Assembly (NCBI RefSeq): GCF_003384725.1
Contig: NZ_QNVV01000002.1
Location: 310,001-374,000, forward strand
Source of the DNA: Chryseobacterium pennipullorum
GTDB lineage: Bacteria; Bacteroidota; Bacteroidia; Flavobacteriales; Weeksellaceae
Length of the DNA stretch: 64,000 bases
Direction: 5' to 3'
Made by a program: the position numbers and the translations under genes. Within the stretch, counting starts at the first letter, position 1. The number at the start of each line of letters is the position of its first letter. Below are positions 43,117-51,583 of the stretch, one piece after another. The notes under the pieces were generated by a model. The model saw only the letters and a program-made list of their open reading frames with translations. It was not told the origin of the DNA and did not search any database.

Positions 43117-43738
43117 TAAATTCAGTAATTATCTTCACGGGTGCCTGATCTTTATCGTAAGCAATATAGCTGGCATAGAAACCTTCACCATATCCGGTCT
43201 CAAAAGCAAATACAGTTCCTGGGTGATCTTTCGACGGCTTTAAAAAGGCATATTGATCTATCGCCCCGTTTTCATCAAAGAAATAATCATGGAAAAATTC
43301 TTCATAGATTCCCATAAAATCCACTCCTTTGCTGTGGTATAATTTCTGTTCCAGTTCATTCAGGCTGTTCTGGGTATCCACATCCATGAAGCAGCCCATT
43401 CCACTTTCTACCGGGTAGCCAAATACCTCCTCATCTGCCAGATCTTTGATATGCTGTCCCGCAGTGGTTGCCAGTTTCCATTCTGTAATATCAGATGCGC
43501 TGAATATGATCTCGGCATACGCTACACAGTTACTTTCTCTCTCTTTATGAAGCAGAACAGAAAATTCCCCCTTCGGAAATACGGTAGAAAAAGAAAGCAT
43601 ATCATTTGTGATCAAAGGATCACAAGCCACCAGTTTCCCGCTGGAAAGATAAATTTTCCCAACTTCAAAACTTTCCAAAAGTGGACTTTCCACAAAGTTC
43701 TTTGAGAATAATTTCTGTATATTTTCTAAATGTGTCAT
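43103..43738 (-). CDS. DUF4241 domain-containing protein
   Basis: The 211-aa protein matches the DUF4241 family: VGKIYLSSGKLVACDPLI near the start, FPKGEFSVLLHKE, the central GYPVESGMGCFMDVDTQ and the C-terminal VFAFETGYGEGFYASYIAYD. There is no signal peptide. The function is not known; some relatives occur next to immunity or toxin genes, but nothing here indicates that. It follows valS on the same strand; a long-armed hairpin (43758-43797) stands between them. Confidence 0.88.
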   Translation of the reverse strand: MTHLENIQKLFSKNFVESPLLESFEVGKIYLSSGKLVACDPLITNDMLSFSTVFPKGEFSVLLHKERESNCVAYAEIIFSASDITEWKLATTAGQHIKDLADEEVFGYPVESGMGCFMDVDTQNSLNELEQKLYHSKGVDFMGIYEEFFHDYFFDENGAIDQYAFLKPSKDHPGTVFAFETGYGEGFYASYIAYDKDQAPVKIITEFIEIS

Positions 43739-43757
43739 TTTTAATCTTTCTTAAACC

Positions 43758-43797
43758 ATCAGGCTGGATACAAGTTTTCATCTGTACCCAGCCTGAT
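43758..43797 (-). terminator. Hairpin between valS and the DUF4241 gene
   Basis: Perfect 10-bp arms ATCAGGCTGG/CCAGCCTGAT plus an inner TACA/TGTA pairing lie here. It lacks a strong T-run on the minus strand, so it may be a weak terminator or an mRNA processing structure. Confidence 0.45.
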
Positions 43798-43830
43798 TGT
43801 AAGACAACGTATTGTCTATATATGTTAAAT

Positions 43831-46446
43831 TTACAAACTTTTCAGTTTCTCTTCCAAAATTGCAATCTTGTCAAGCGCATCTTTTTGTTTTTTGCGCTCT
43901 ACTTCTACCACTTCCGGTTTTGCATTGGCAACAAACTTTTCGTTGGAAAGCTTCTTGTCAACAGAAACTAAAAAGCCTTTCAGGTATTTTAATTCCTCTT
44001 CAGTTTTTATTTTTTCTTCTCCAAGATCAAGGTTCTCACTTAGAGGAATAGAAACTTCAGTTGCTCCTACCAGGAAGGTAAAGCTAGGCTTATCTGTTTT
44101 CTGCCCAAACAGGATCTCAGAAATATTAGCCAGCTTTCGCACTACAGCCTCATTGGGAAACTCGGAAGCATTACTATATACTTCCACCGCTTCTCTTGGG
44201 GAAATCCCTTTGGTCTGGCGATAATTTCTTACTCCGGAGATCAGTTCCTTTGAAGTCTCAAAATTTCTTATCACTTCTTCACTGAAGTCACCTGCCGTTT
44301 TCTGCTGAGCAATCACAAGAGCTTCTTCGCTGTTTCTTTCAGATATCAACTGCCAGATTTCTTCTGACTGGAATGGCATGAATGGATGCAGTAATTTCAT
44401 GAGTTCTTCAAAGAACACAATGGTTCTTTCATATACCTCTCTGGAAATACCTTCTCCATAATTAGGTTTAATCGCTTCCAGATACCATCCGCAAAAATCG
44501 TCCCAAATTAATTTATACACCAAATGCAGAGCATCAGAAATTCTGAATTTCTCAAACTGATCGTTAATGTCAACAATGGTCTTATTCAGTTTATTTTCAA
44601 ACCATTCGATGGCCTGGATATCAGTAGAAATTGCCGGTTTATCTTCATGATTCCATCCCTGGATCAAACGGAAGGCGCTCCAGATTTTTGTCATGAAATT
44701 TCTTCCCTGAAGCATTAAATCTTCATCAAAAAGAAGATCATTTCCTGCGGCAGAGCTTAACAAAATTCCTACCCGCACGCCATCGGCACCATATTTATCC
44801 ATCAGTTCAAGCGGATCAGGAGAATTCCCTAAAGATTTTGACATCTTTCTTCTCTGCTTATCTCTTACAATACCTGTGAAATAAACATTTTTGAAAGGGA
44901 CTTCTTTTCTGTATTCCAACCCGGCCATGATCATTCTCGCTACCCAGAAGAAGATAATATCCGGACCCGTCACCAGATCAGCTGTTGGATAATAGTAGTT
45001 GATATCTTTATTTTCAGGATCAAGCAGCCCGTCAAATACAGACATGGGCCACAGCCATGAGGAGAACCAGGTATCTAACGCATCGTCATCCTGTCTCAGA
45101 CTATCTGCTGTAAGCTCCTGATTTCCTGTTTTTTGTTTTGCTAATACCAGAGCTTCCTCTTTAGTCTCTGCGACTACAAAATCTTCATCTCCAGTACCGT
45201 AGTAATAGGCAGGAATCTGCTGACCCCACCAAAGCTGGCGGGAGATATTCCAGTCACGGATGTTTTCCATCCAGTGTTTGTAAGTATTTTTGAATTTCTC
45301 AGGATAAAACTTTACCTCATCATCCATCACAACATCTAGAGCCGGCTGAGCAATTTCAGACATTTTCAGAAACCATTGTACTGAAATTTTAGGTTCAATT
45401 ACCGCACCTGTTCTTTCAGATGTCCCTACTTTATTCACATAATCTTCTGCTTTCAGAAGAAGATCCTTATCTTCAAGTTCTTTAGCGATTTGTTTTCTTA
45501 CTTCAAATCTGTTTTTTCCAGCATAGTGCAGGCCATGCTCATTAAGGTTGGCATCGTCATCTAAAGCATCAATCATTTTCAACTGATGTTTCTGCCCGAT
45601 CTCATAGTCATTGGTATCGTGTGCAGGTGTAATTTTCAAAGCTCCTGTTCCGAATTCAATGTCTACATAGTCATCCTCAATGATAGGAATGATTCTATTT
45701 ACAATAGGTACAATTACCTTCTTGCCTTTCAGATGGGCATATCTTTCATCATTAGGATTGATACATACTGCAGTATCTCCGAAAATCGTTTCGGGACGTG
45801 TGGTCGCTACAGAAAGAAATTCTTCAGAACCTTCAATTTTATATTTAAGGAAATATAACTTTCCGTTCTGTTCTTTAAAAATCACCTCCTCATCTGAAAT
45901 ATTAGTCTTGGCCTCAGGATCCCAGTTAACCATTCTGTACCCTCTGTAGATCAATCCTTTATTATACAGATCTACAAAGCTTTTGATCACCTGTTGTGAA
46001 AGCTTATCCTCCATGGTGAAGCGGGTTCTGTCCCAATCACATGAACATCCTAATTTTTTCAGCTGCTCAAGGATTGTTCCTCCATATTTATCCGTCCATT
46101 CCCAGGCATGCTTCAGGAATTCCTCGCGGGTGATATCAGATTTATTGATTCCTTCAGACTTCAGTTTGGCAACCACTTTAGCTTCAGTAGCAATGGAAGC
46201 ATGATCTGTTCCCGGAATCCAGCAGGCATTAAACCCGCGCATTCTGGCACGGCGGACGAGAACATCCTGGATGGTATTGTTCAGCATATGCCCCATGTGT
46301 AAGATCCCCGTTACATTTGGCGGAGGAATTACAATTGTATAAGACGGCTTATCATTGGGTTCTGAATGGAAATACTTATTCTCCATCCAGTAGTTATACC
46401 ATTTCTGTTCTGTTTCCTGTGGATTATACTTTTCTGAAATCTGCAT
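43831..46446 (-). CDS. valS: Valyl-tRNA synthetase
   Basis: The 871-aa class I synthetase charges tRNA-Val. The HIGH box reads HMGH (about residues 50-53, in PPPNVTGILHMGH). GTDHASIATEAKV follows, then the editing domain with TTRPETIFGDTAVCINP and the KMSKS box in RRKMSKSLGNSPDP. The tail ends in a Lys/Glu-rich coiled coil typical of ValS. ATG 46446 (MQISEKYNPQETEQKWYNYW) is the family start; the open frame to 46476 overlaps the likely promoter. A candidate -7 box lies at 46474-46481. The gene diverges from the DUF1573 gene. Confidence 0.97.
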   Translation of the reverse strand: MQISEKYNPQETEQKWYNYWMENKYFHSEPNDKPSYTIVIPPPNVTGILHMGHMLNNTIQDVLVRRARMRGFNACWIPGTDHASIATEAKVVAKLKSEGINKSDITREEFLKHAWEWTDKYGGTILEQLKKLGCSCDWDRTRFTMEDKLSQQVIKSFVDLYNKGLIYRGYRMVNWDPEAKTNISDEEVIFKEQNGKLYFLKYKIEGSEEFLSVATTRPETIFGDTAVCINPNDERYAHLKGKKVIVPIVNRIIPIIEDDYVDIEFGTGALKITPAHDTNDYEIGQKHQLKMIDALDDDANLNEHGLHYAGKNRFEVRKQIAKELEDKDLLLKAEDYVNKVGTSERTGAVIEPKISVQWFLKMSEIAQPALDVVMDDEVKFYPEKFKNTYKHWMENIRDWNISRQLWWGQQIPAYYYGTGDEDFVVAETKEEALVLAKQKTGNQELTADSLRQDDDALDTWFSSWLWPMSVFDGLLDPENKDINYYYPTADLVTGPDIIFFWVARMIMAGLEYRKEVPFKNVYFTGIVRDKQRRKMSKSLGNSPDPLELMDKYGADGVRVGILLSSAAGNDLLFDEDLMLQGRNFMTKIWSAFRLIQGWNHEDKPAISTDIQAIEWFENKLNKTIVDINDQFEKFRISDALHLVYKLIWDDFCGWYLEAIKPNYGEGISREVYERTIVFFEELMKLLHPFMPFQSEEIWQLISERNSEEALVIAQQKTAGDFSEEVIRNFETSKELISGVRNYRQTKGISPREAVEVYSNASEFPNEAVVRKLANISEILFGQKTDKPSFTFLVGATEVSIPLSENLDLGEEKIKTEEELKYLKGFLVSVDKKLSNEKFVANAKPEVVEVERKKQKDALDKIAILEEKLKSL

Positions 46447-46473
46447 AAATTCTATTTCTTGGCTTACAATTTG

Positions 46474-46481
46474 CAAAAATA
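46474..46481 (-). promoter_or_regulatory. Candidate -7 box (TATTTTTG) of valS
   Basis: This exact TAnnTTTG match on the minus strand lies 28 bp upstream of the valS ATG. No well-placed -33 TTG was found. Confidence 0.35.
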
Positions 46482-46523
46482 GTCTAAAGAAAAAAAATTT
46501 TAAGCATGAATTAAAATAATTTT

Positions 46524-46531
46524 TAACTTTG
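46524..46531 (+). promoter_or_regulatory. Candidate -7 box (TAACTTTG) of the DUF1573 gene
   Basis: Exact consensus match on the plus strand, 43 bp before the ATG at 46574. No -33 TTG at normal spacing. Confidence 0.45.
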
Positions 46532-46573
46532 TTTCACAAAATTTATCTAACAAACATATTAACATTCAAGAAT

Positions 46574-47038
46574 ATGAAGAAATTAATCGCAGGAATTGCA
46601 TTATTCGGAACATTTGCACTTGCATCTGCACAAACAATCACGTTTGATAAAACAACTTTTGACTATGGTACTATTAAGCCAAATTCTGAAGGAACAAGAT
46701 TCTTTACAGTAACCAATACAGGGGATAAGCCTTTGATCCTTTCTAATGTAAAGCCATCTTGCGGATGTACAACTCCCGAGTTCAGCCAGGATCCGATCAT
46801 GCCAGGAAAATCTGCTAAGATCAAAGTAGGATACAACACCGCTCTTACTGGAGGATTCAACAAGATGATCGAGGTTTTCTCTAATGACCCTGCCAACGGA
46901 AGAAGCGTGATTTACATCAAAGGTAATGTAGATGCTAACGCTCCTGAAGCAAAACCACTTACTCCTGCTGAGCAAAAAGAAGCGGCTAAAGCAGAGAAAA
47001 AAGCGGAAAAACTAGCTAAAAAGGCTGCTGCAAAGTAA
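46574..47038 (+). CDS. Secreted DUF1573 protein
   Basis: The 154-aa protein has a signal peptide (MKKLIAGIALFGTFALASAQ). One DUF1573 Ig-like domain follows, with FDYGTIKPNSEGTRFFTVTNTGDKPLILSNVKPSCGCTTPEFSQ, where the paired cysteines in SCGCTTPE are diagnostic. It ends in a Lys/Ala-rich tail (about residues 130-154). The family is abundant in Bacteroidetes, is located in the periplasm or at the surface and has no settled function. ATG 46574 is used because it starts the signal peptide; the frame extends to 46529 without meaning. A hairpin terminator follows at 47060-47081. Confidence 0.93.
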   Translation: MKKLIAGIALFGTFALASAQTITFDKTTFDYGTIKPNSEGTRFFTVTNTGDKPLILSNVKPSCGCTTPEFSQDPIMPGKSAKIKVGYNTALTGGFNKMIEVFSNDPANGRSVIYIKGNVDANAPEAKPLTPAEQKEAAKAEKKAEKLAKKAAAK

Positions 47039-47059
47039 GCTTTACTAAAAAAATAAAGG

Positions 47060-47081
47060 AACCGTCTCTATGGAGGCGGTT
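47060..47081 (+). terminator. Terminator of the DUF1573 gene
   Basis: AACCGTCTC and GGAGGCGGTT pair with one G-U and are followed by a run of seven T. Confidence 0.85.
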
Positions 47082-47161
47082 TTTTTATTACATTTATATA
47101 AGGTAGCGTCACATTTCAGATGTTTAACCCAATTTTCAATCTTTTAATCATTTTAAACTAT

Positions 47162-48031
47162 ATGGACACCAATTTCTCAGATGACTTCGAAGTAAAAGGC
47201 AAGTTTTCAATCAAAAAAAATTCGACAAAATACGAAGGTAAACTTACCAAAGAAGAAGGAGTTGCATTATTAATTAAGGAAAAGGAAAAACTCCGTGAAT
47301 TACAGGAAAAGCTTTATGCTGATGGCAGCCAGTCTCTATTGGTTATACTTCAGGCTATGGATGCTGCCGGAAAAGACAGTCTCATAGAACACGTCTTCGG
47401 AGGCGTAAATCCACAAGGATGTAATGTCACCAGTTTTAAAACCCCAAGCTCGAAAGAATACACCCATGATTTTCTCTGGAGACACTATCTGGCCCTGCCT
47501 CAGAAAGGAATGATCGGAATCTTCAACCGTTCTCATTATGAAAGTGTCCTGGTCTGTAAAGTACATCCCGAATATAACCTCAATGAAAAAACATGGTCTT
47601 CCGTAAAGGATTTTGACAATACATTCTGGGAAAACAGATATGAAAGCATCCGAAATTTCGAGAAGCACCTTTCACAAAACGGAACAACCATTATTAAGAT
47701 CTTCCTAAACGTATCAAAGGATGAGCAAAAGAAAAGACTTTTGGACAGGATCAACGAACAGGATAAAAACTGGAAATTTTCTGCAGCGGATCTCCCGGAA
47801 AGGGCATTATTTGACAAGTATATGGAAGTTTATGAAACAGCTGTTAATGAAACATCAAAAGATTACGCGCCATGGTATGTACTTCCTGCAGACAACAAAT
47901 GGTTTGCGAGATTGGCCGCCATACAGATCATTATAGAGACTCTTGAAAAAATGAATCTGAAATACCCACAGCTTTCTGACAAAGAGAAACAGGGACTTGC
48001 AGATGCCAAAAAGACTCTTGAAAACGAGTAA
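47162..48031 (+). CDS. ppk2: Polyphosphate kinase 2, class III-like
   Basis: The 289-aa protein uses polyphosphate to phosphorylate nucleotides in the cytosol. The Walker A loop is DAAGKDS (about residues 67-73); VNPQGCNVTSFKTPSSKEYTHDFLW and the lid GIFNRSHYESVLVCKVHPEY follow. Overall it closely resembles the class III PPK2 group, exemplified by the Cytophaga hutchinsonii enzyme, which phosphorylates both NMPs and NDPs. The class assignment is from memory of the family. ATG 47162 (MDTNFSDDFEVKGKF) is preferred over an upstream in-frame ATG with a hydrophobic, unrelated extension. The terminator at 48037-48066 follows. Confidence 0.92.
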   Translation: MDTNFSDDFEVKGKFSIKKNSTKYEGKLTKEEGVALLIKEKEKLRELQEKLYADGSQSLLVILQAMDAAGKDSLIEHVFGGVNPQGCNVTSFKTPSSKEYTHDFLWRHYLALPQKGMIGIFNRSHYESVLVCKVHPEYNLNEKTWSSVKDFDNTFWENRYESIRNFEKHLSQNGTTIIKIFLNVSKDEQKKRLLDRINEQDKNWKFSAADLPERALFDKYMEVYETAVNETSKDYAPWYVLPADNKWFARLAAIQIIIETLEKMNLKYPQLSDKEKQGLADAKKTLENE

Positions 48032-48036
48032 CAAAC

Positions 48037-48066
48037 AGGGGCTGTTTCAAAATTGAATCAGCCCCT
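48037..48066. terminator. Bidirectional-looking terminator between ppk2 and rnpB
   Basis: The hairpin has GGGGCTG/CAGCCCC outer arms and TTCAA/TTGAA inner arms, with a T-rich stretch on the plus strand. Confidence 0.85.
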
Positions 48067-48094
48067 TATTTTTTTAAATATACTCAATAAAAAA

Positions 48095-48414
48095 CGAGAA
48101 AATCTATAAGCCGGATTCTGTACTTCCAAAGAAGCGCCTGTTATTTATCTGCGTTTTACATTGCTGCAAAACTTGAGCTGATTACCCCTCGGTTTTTAGG
48201 ACGAGCCGCCCCTATTTCCATTGCTGAAAAGAACCGATATACTTACCATTGCACCGCAAAGAGTTTACCTGGTTTCACTACAGCCGAACTGTACCTGCTT
48301 TCTGTTGCACTTGTCCTACCCTCACGGGTGACGGATGTTATCCGCTTTGCTGCTCTATGGTGTCCGGACTTTCCTACCCCTGCCGAAACAGGAATCAACA
48401 AGCCAACTTTCTCG
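48095..48414 (-). ncRNA. rnpB: RNase P RNA, bacterial type
   Basis: The minus strand contains the universal P4 5' segment GGAAAGTCCGGACACC, then ATAGAGCAG, and the matching 3' segment ACAGAATCCGGCTTATA near the end. The ends pair as helix P1: CGAGAAA near 48414 pairs with TTTCTCG near 48095. The length of about 320 nt is a little short for type A but is plausible for this phylum. It is the catalytic RNA that trims tRNA 5' leaders. The upstream -7 box at 48421-48428 predicts a start at the 5' end found by folding, which supports the boundary. The exact ends are uncertain by a few bases. Confidence 0.93.
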
Positions 48415-48420
48415 AGGAGG

Positions 48421-48428
48421 CAAAGATA
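48421..48428 (-). promoter_or_regulatory. -7 box (TATCTTTG) of rnpB
   Basis: This exact TAnnTTTG match on the minus strand ends 7 bp before the predicted 5' end of the RNA, as expected for a -7 element. No TTG was found at 17-23 bp. Confidence 0.6.
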
Positions 48429-48672
48429 CGTAAAATTTGCAAAAGAGCGCAGCCAGCAGGACACAACCATGCAAATTGGCCGCCGTACATTTGTTGTTAC
48501 TGATTGAATAAAACCTTATTGATGATAGGCTAGCGAGAGCTTGTCCTAAAGTTTAAGAGATCCACAAGGCTATGGGTTGCCACTTTCCGTGCTTTTTTGC
48601 CCTTTAAAGATTTTGCTGTTATATTTTTCACCAGTTACCACTTTATTATTATCTTCGTGCCATTATATATCT

Positions 48673-49164
48673 ATGAATTCCAGAGAAAAAGAATTTGCGC
48701 AGCTTATCAAGGATAATCAGGGCCTGATTATCAAGGTATCGCGCCTGTATACCAATTCCCTGGAAGATGAAGAGGATCTTTTTCAGGAAATTGTGTTACA
48801 ACTCTGGAGAAGTTACGACTCATTTAAAGGAAATTCAAAAATTTCCACGTGGATGTACCGTGTAGCGCTTAATACAGCCATTACGCTCTTTAGAAAAAAA
48901 AGCAAAAGCCTTCCGACCAATGAACTGGACATCAACCACAAAGACTTTGTGGAGGATGACGATGACAAACAACAACAGATCTCGCTTTTGTATACTGTAA
49001 TCAAGACTCTTCCTAATATAGAAAGAGCCATCGTCATGATGTATCTTGATGATCTTCCTTACAAGGATATTGCAGAAAACCTGGGAATCACTGAAGTAAA
49101 TGCCCGAGTGAAAATGAACAGATTAAAGAAAACCCTTAAAGAACAGATGGAAAAATATGCCTGA
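48673..49164 (+). CDS. ECF-type RNA polymerase sigma factor
   Basis: The 163-aa sigma factor has region 2 (EEDLFQEIVLQLWRSYDSFKGNSKISTWMYRVALNTAI, about residues 29-66) and region 4 (LLYTVIKTLPNIERAIVMMYLDDLPYKDIAENLGITEVNARVKMNRLKKTL, about 105-155). It has no region 1 or 3, as in ECF factors. ATG 48673 starts the protein properly; the open frame upstream encodes unrelated residues. Its last 8 bases overlap the next gene, a membrane protein likely to be its regulator. What signal activates it is unknown. Confidence 0.93.
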   Translation: MNSREKEFAQLIKDNQGLIIKVSRLYTNSLEDEEDLFQEIVLQLWRSYDSFKGNSKISTWMYRVALNTAITLFRKKSKSLPTNELDINHKDFVEDDDDKQQQISLLYTVIKTLPNIERAIVMMYLDDLPYKDIAENLGITEVNARVKMNRLKKTLKEQMEKYA

Positions 49165-49831
49165 ATTTGATTTAGACAGCTTTAAGAAAACATGGCAGGA
49201 ACAGCCTGTACAGCCGAAATATGACAACAGCGAGATTCTTCAGATGCTGAATAGAAAATCACGTAATTACATTAAATATATTTTCTGGATCAGTGTTGTG
49301 GAATTTTTATTTTTTTCGGTGCTAGGGTTATTTTATTTCTTTCAGGAGGAAGAGTCTGACAGCTTCCGTAAAGTATTGGAAAGACTGGGAGCAGAGGAAG
49401 CTCCAGAAGTGGAAAACAATTTTGGCCATGTATATCTGGCCATTAAAGTTTTAAGCTTGCTGATCACTGCGTATTTTGTACTGAAGTTTTATCAGAATTA
49501 CCGCAGAATAAAAATTGAAGAAAACCTGAAAGGACTTATTACCAGAATCATCAATTTTAAAAAAACTGTCAATGCATTTATCCTGATCAGTATTGTGTTA
49601 CTCATTGCTTTTACATTTGTACTGACTGCTTTTATATTTTATACTTTAAACTCCCAAAATATACAGCCTACCAATTCCAATCTCACGATTATTATCGTAG
49701 GAATTACGGTAAGTACACTGCTTGCGGTCTCTATGATCTGGCTTTATTACAAATTGGTCTACGGAAGTATTATTAAAAAACTTGATAAAAATCTTAAACA
49801 GCTCAAGGAGATAGATTCCCACGAAAATTAA
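49157..49831 (+). CDS. Membrane protein, probable anti-sigma partner
   Basis: The 224-aa protein has no recognised domain. An N-terminal cytosolic stretch (about residues 1-37, with DLDSFKKTWQEQPVQPKYDNSEILQML) is followed by about four membrane spans (38-61, 92-113, 137-163 and 172-200). It ends with a short basic/acidic cytosolic helix. The 8-bp overlap with an ECF sigma gene and the soluble N-terminus plus membrane anchor fit an anti-sigma factor. There is no zinc-binding HxxxCxxC motif, so it is not a classical ZAS type. The role is inferred from position. Confidence 0.75.
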   Translation: MPEFDLDSFKKTWQEQPVQPKYDNSEILQMLNRKSRNYIKYIFWISVVEFLFFSVLGLFYFFQEEESDSFRKVLERLGAEEAPEVENNFGHVYLAIKVLSLLITAYFVLKFYQNYRRIKIEENLKGLITRIINFKKTVNAFILISIVLLIAFTFVLTAFIFYTLNSQNIQPTNSNLTIIIVGITVSTLLAVSMIWLYYKLVYGSIIKKLDKNLKQLKEIDSHEN

Positions 49832-49891
49832 TATGAACAGGCCATAGTTTCGGGATTTAATTATTATTTTTATTCCGCCAAATCTTAAACT

Positions 49892-51514
49892 ATGCCCTTA
49901 TCTTATGTGTATGGAACTTCTGAAGTTCCTTTATTAGGACAGACCATTGGAGGAAATCTTAAAAGCACTGTCGAAAAATACCCTCACCAGGAAGCCTTAG
50001 TCTGTGTTCATCAGGATTACAGAGCCACTTATCAGGAATTTTATAATCAAACTACTGCTGTTGCGAAAGCGTTGTTATTTTTAGGAGCAAAAGCCGGTGA
50101 CAGAATTGGGATATGGTCTTCCAACAGGTACGAATGGGTACTCTTACAGTATGCTACTGCCCGGATAGGAACCATTCTTGTCAACATCAATCCCGCGTAC
50201 AGAACCCATGAGCTTACCTACGTTCTCAATCAGTCTGAGGTTCGTTTTATTTTTTCTTCTTTACATTTCAAAACGAGCAATTATAAAGAGATGGTGGAAT
50301 ATGCCAAGGAAGTCTGCCCCACATTGGAGCATGAAATCTTCTTTGATGAGAGCTGGGAAGATTTTGTAAACAACGGGCAGGATATTTCGGATGAAGTGCT
50401 TCACAGCTTTGAGGAGCATGTACAGTTTGATGATCCTGTCAACATTCAGTATACCTCAGGAACCACCGGGTTTCCAAAAGGAGTAACGCTTTCGCACCAT
50501 AATATTTTAAATAACGGATACTTTATTGGCATTAGGCTGCATTATACGGAAAAGGACCGAGTATGTATTCCGGTACCCTTTTACCATTGCTTCGGGATGG
50601 TCATCGGAAATATATGCTGTACTGCACATGGCGCCTGTATGATCATTCCCAATGACAGTTTTGATCCTGAGATTACCCTTAAGGCTGTTTCGGATGAAAA
50701 GTGTACTTCGTTGTATGGTGTTCCCACGATGTTTATTGCAGAACTGGCTGTTAAAGATTTCACCTCCTATGACTTTTCGAGTCTCCGAACAGGAGTAATG
50801 GCTGGTTCAGTATGTCCACCAGAAATTATGAAAAAAGTGGAAAGCCTGATGAATATCAAAGAAATGAGTATCTGCTACGGAATGACGGAGACCTCTCCGG
50901 TTTCTACCCAGACTCTGATAGGAACATCCATAGAAAAACAGGTCAGTACTGTGGGAACTGTTCAGGATCATCTTGAGATAAAAATTGTGGATGAAAACGG
51001 AAGAACCCTCAGACGTGGTGAACATGGAGAACTTTGTACCCGAGGCTATTCCGTAATGCTGAAATACTGGAATGATCCTGAGAATACCAAAAAAGTACTG
51101 GACGATGCCCGGTGGATGCATACCGGAGATATGGCAGTGATGGACAATGACGGTTATATTACGATTTCCGGCAGGATAAAGGATCTCATCATCCGTGGCG
51201 GAGAGAATATATCTCCAAAAGAAATTGAAGATTTTTTATATACCTATACCCACATTCTTGATGTTCAGATTATTGGCGTTCCAAGTGAAAAGTTTGGGGA
51301 AGAAATAATGGCCTGGATAAAAGTAAGAAAAGGCTTCACCCTTACAGAAGAAGAATTGGGGGAATATTGTAAAGGGAGAATCGCCCATTATAAAATTCCG
51401 AAATACTGGAAATTCGTGGATGAATTTCCAATGACTATCTCAGGAAAAATAAGAAAAGTGGAAATGAGGGAGATTTCAATAAAGGAACTGGGGCTGGAAA
51501 ATAACAAAGCTTAA
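49892..51514 (+). CDS. AMP-binding fatty acyl-CoA synthetase
   Basis: The 540-aa adenylate-forming enzyme has the P-loop motif YTSGTTGFPKGVTLSHHNI (about residues 190-208). YGMTETSPVS binds the adenylate. The hinge and C-terminal motifs are GDMAVMDNDGYITISGRIKDLIIRGGENISPKEIEDF, and the catalytic lysine lies near the end in MTISGKIRKVEMR. This places it with medium- or long-chain acyl-CoA ligases of the FadD/AcsA-like group. It has no signal peptide and is cytosolic. The chain length of the substrate cannot be read from sequence. It is probably monocistronic, ending at the terminator 51547-51575. Confidence 0.93.
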   Translation: MPLSYVYGTSEVPLLGQTIGGNLKSTVEKYPHQEALVCVHQDYRATYQEFYNQTTAVAKALLFLGAKAGDRIGIWSSNRYEWVLLQYATARIGTILVNINPAYRTHELTYVLNQSEVRFIFSSLHFKTSNYKEMVEYAKEVCPTLEHEIFFDESWEDFVNNGQDISDEVLHSFEEHVQFDDPVNIQYTSGTTGFPKGVTLSHHNILNNGYFIGIRLHYTEKDRVCIPVPFYHCFGMVIGNICCTAHGACMIIPNDSFDPEITLKAVSDEKCTSLYGVPTMFIAELAVKDFTSYDFSSLRTGVMAGSVCPPEIMKKVESLMNIKEMSICYGMTETSPVSTQTLIGTSIEKQVSTVGTVQDHLEIKIVDENGRTLRRGEHGELCTRGYSVMLKYWNDPENTKKVLDDARWMHTGDMAVMDNDGYITISGRIKDLIIRGGENISPKEIEDFLYTYTHILDVQIIGVPSEKFGEEIMAWIKVRKGFTLTEEELGEYCKGRIAHYKIPKYWKFVDEFPMTISGKIRKVEMREISIKELGLENNKA

Positions 51515-51546
51515 TTATTTTTCACTCATACATTTTATAAAAACAA

Positions 51547-51575
51547 AAAAAGCATTTCAGTCAGAAATGCTTTTT
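51547..51575. terminator. Terminator between the acyl-CoA synthetase gene and rpoN
   Basis: Perfect arms AAAAAGCATTTC/GAAATGCTTTTT with a 5-nt loop lie between converging genes; A and T tracts suit both directions. Confidence 0.9.
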
Positions 51576-51583
51576 GTTATATT

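Noticed and set aside
48243..48503. Two overlapping short open frames on opposite strands
   Set aside because: Both fall mostly within the RNase P RNA gene and its promoter.
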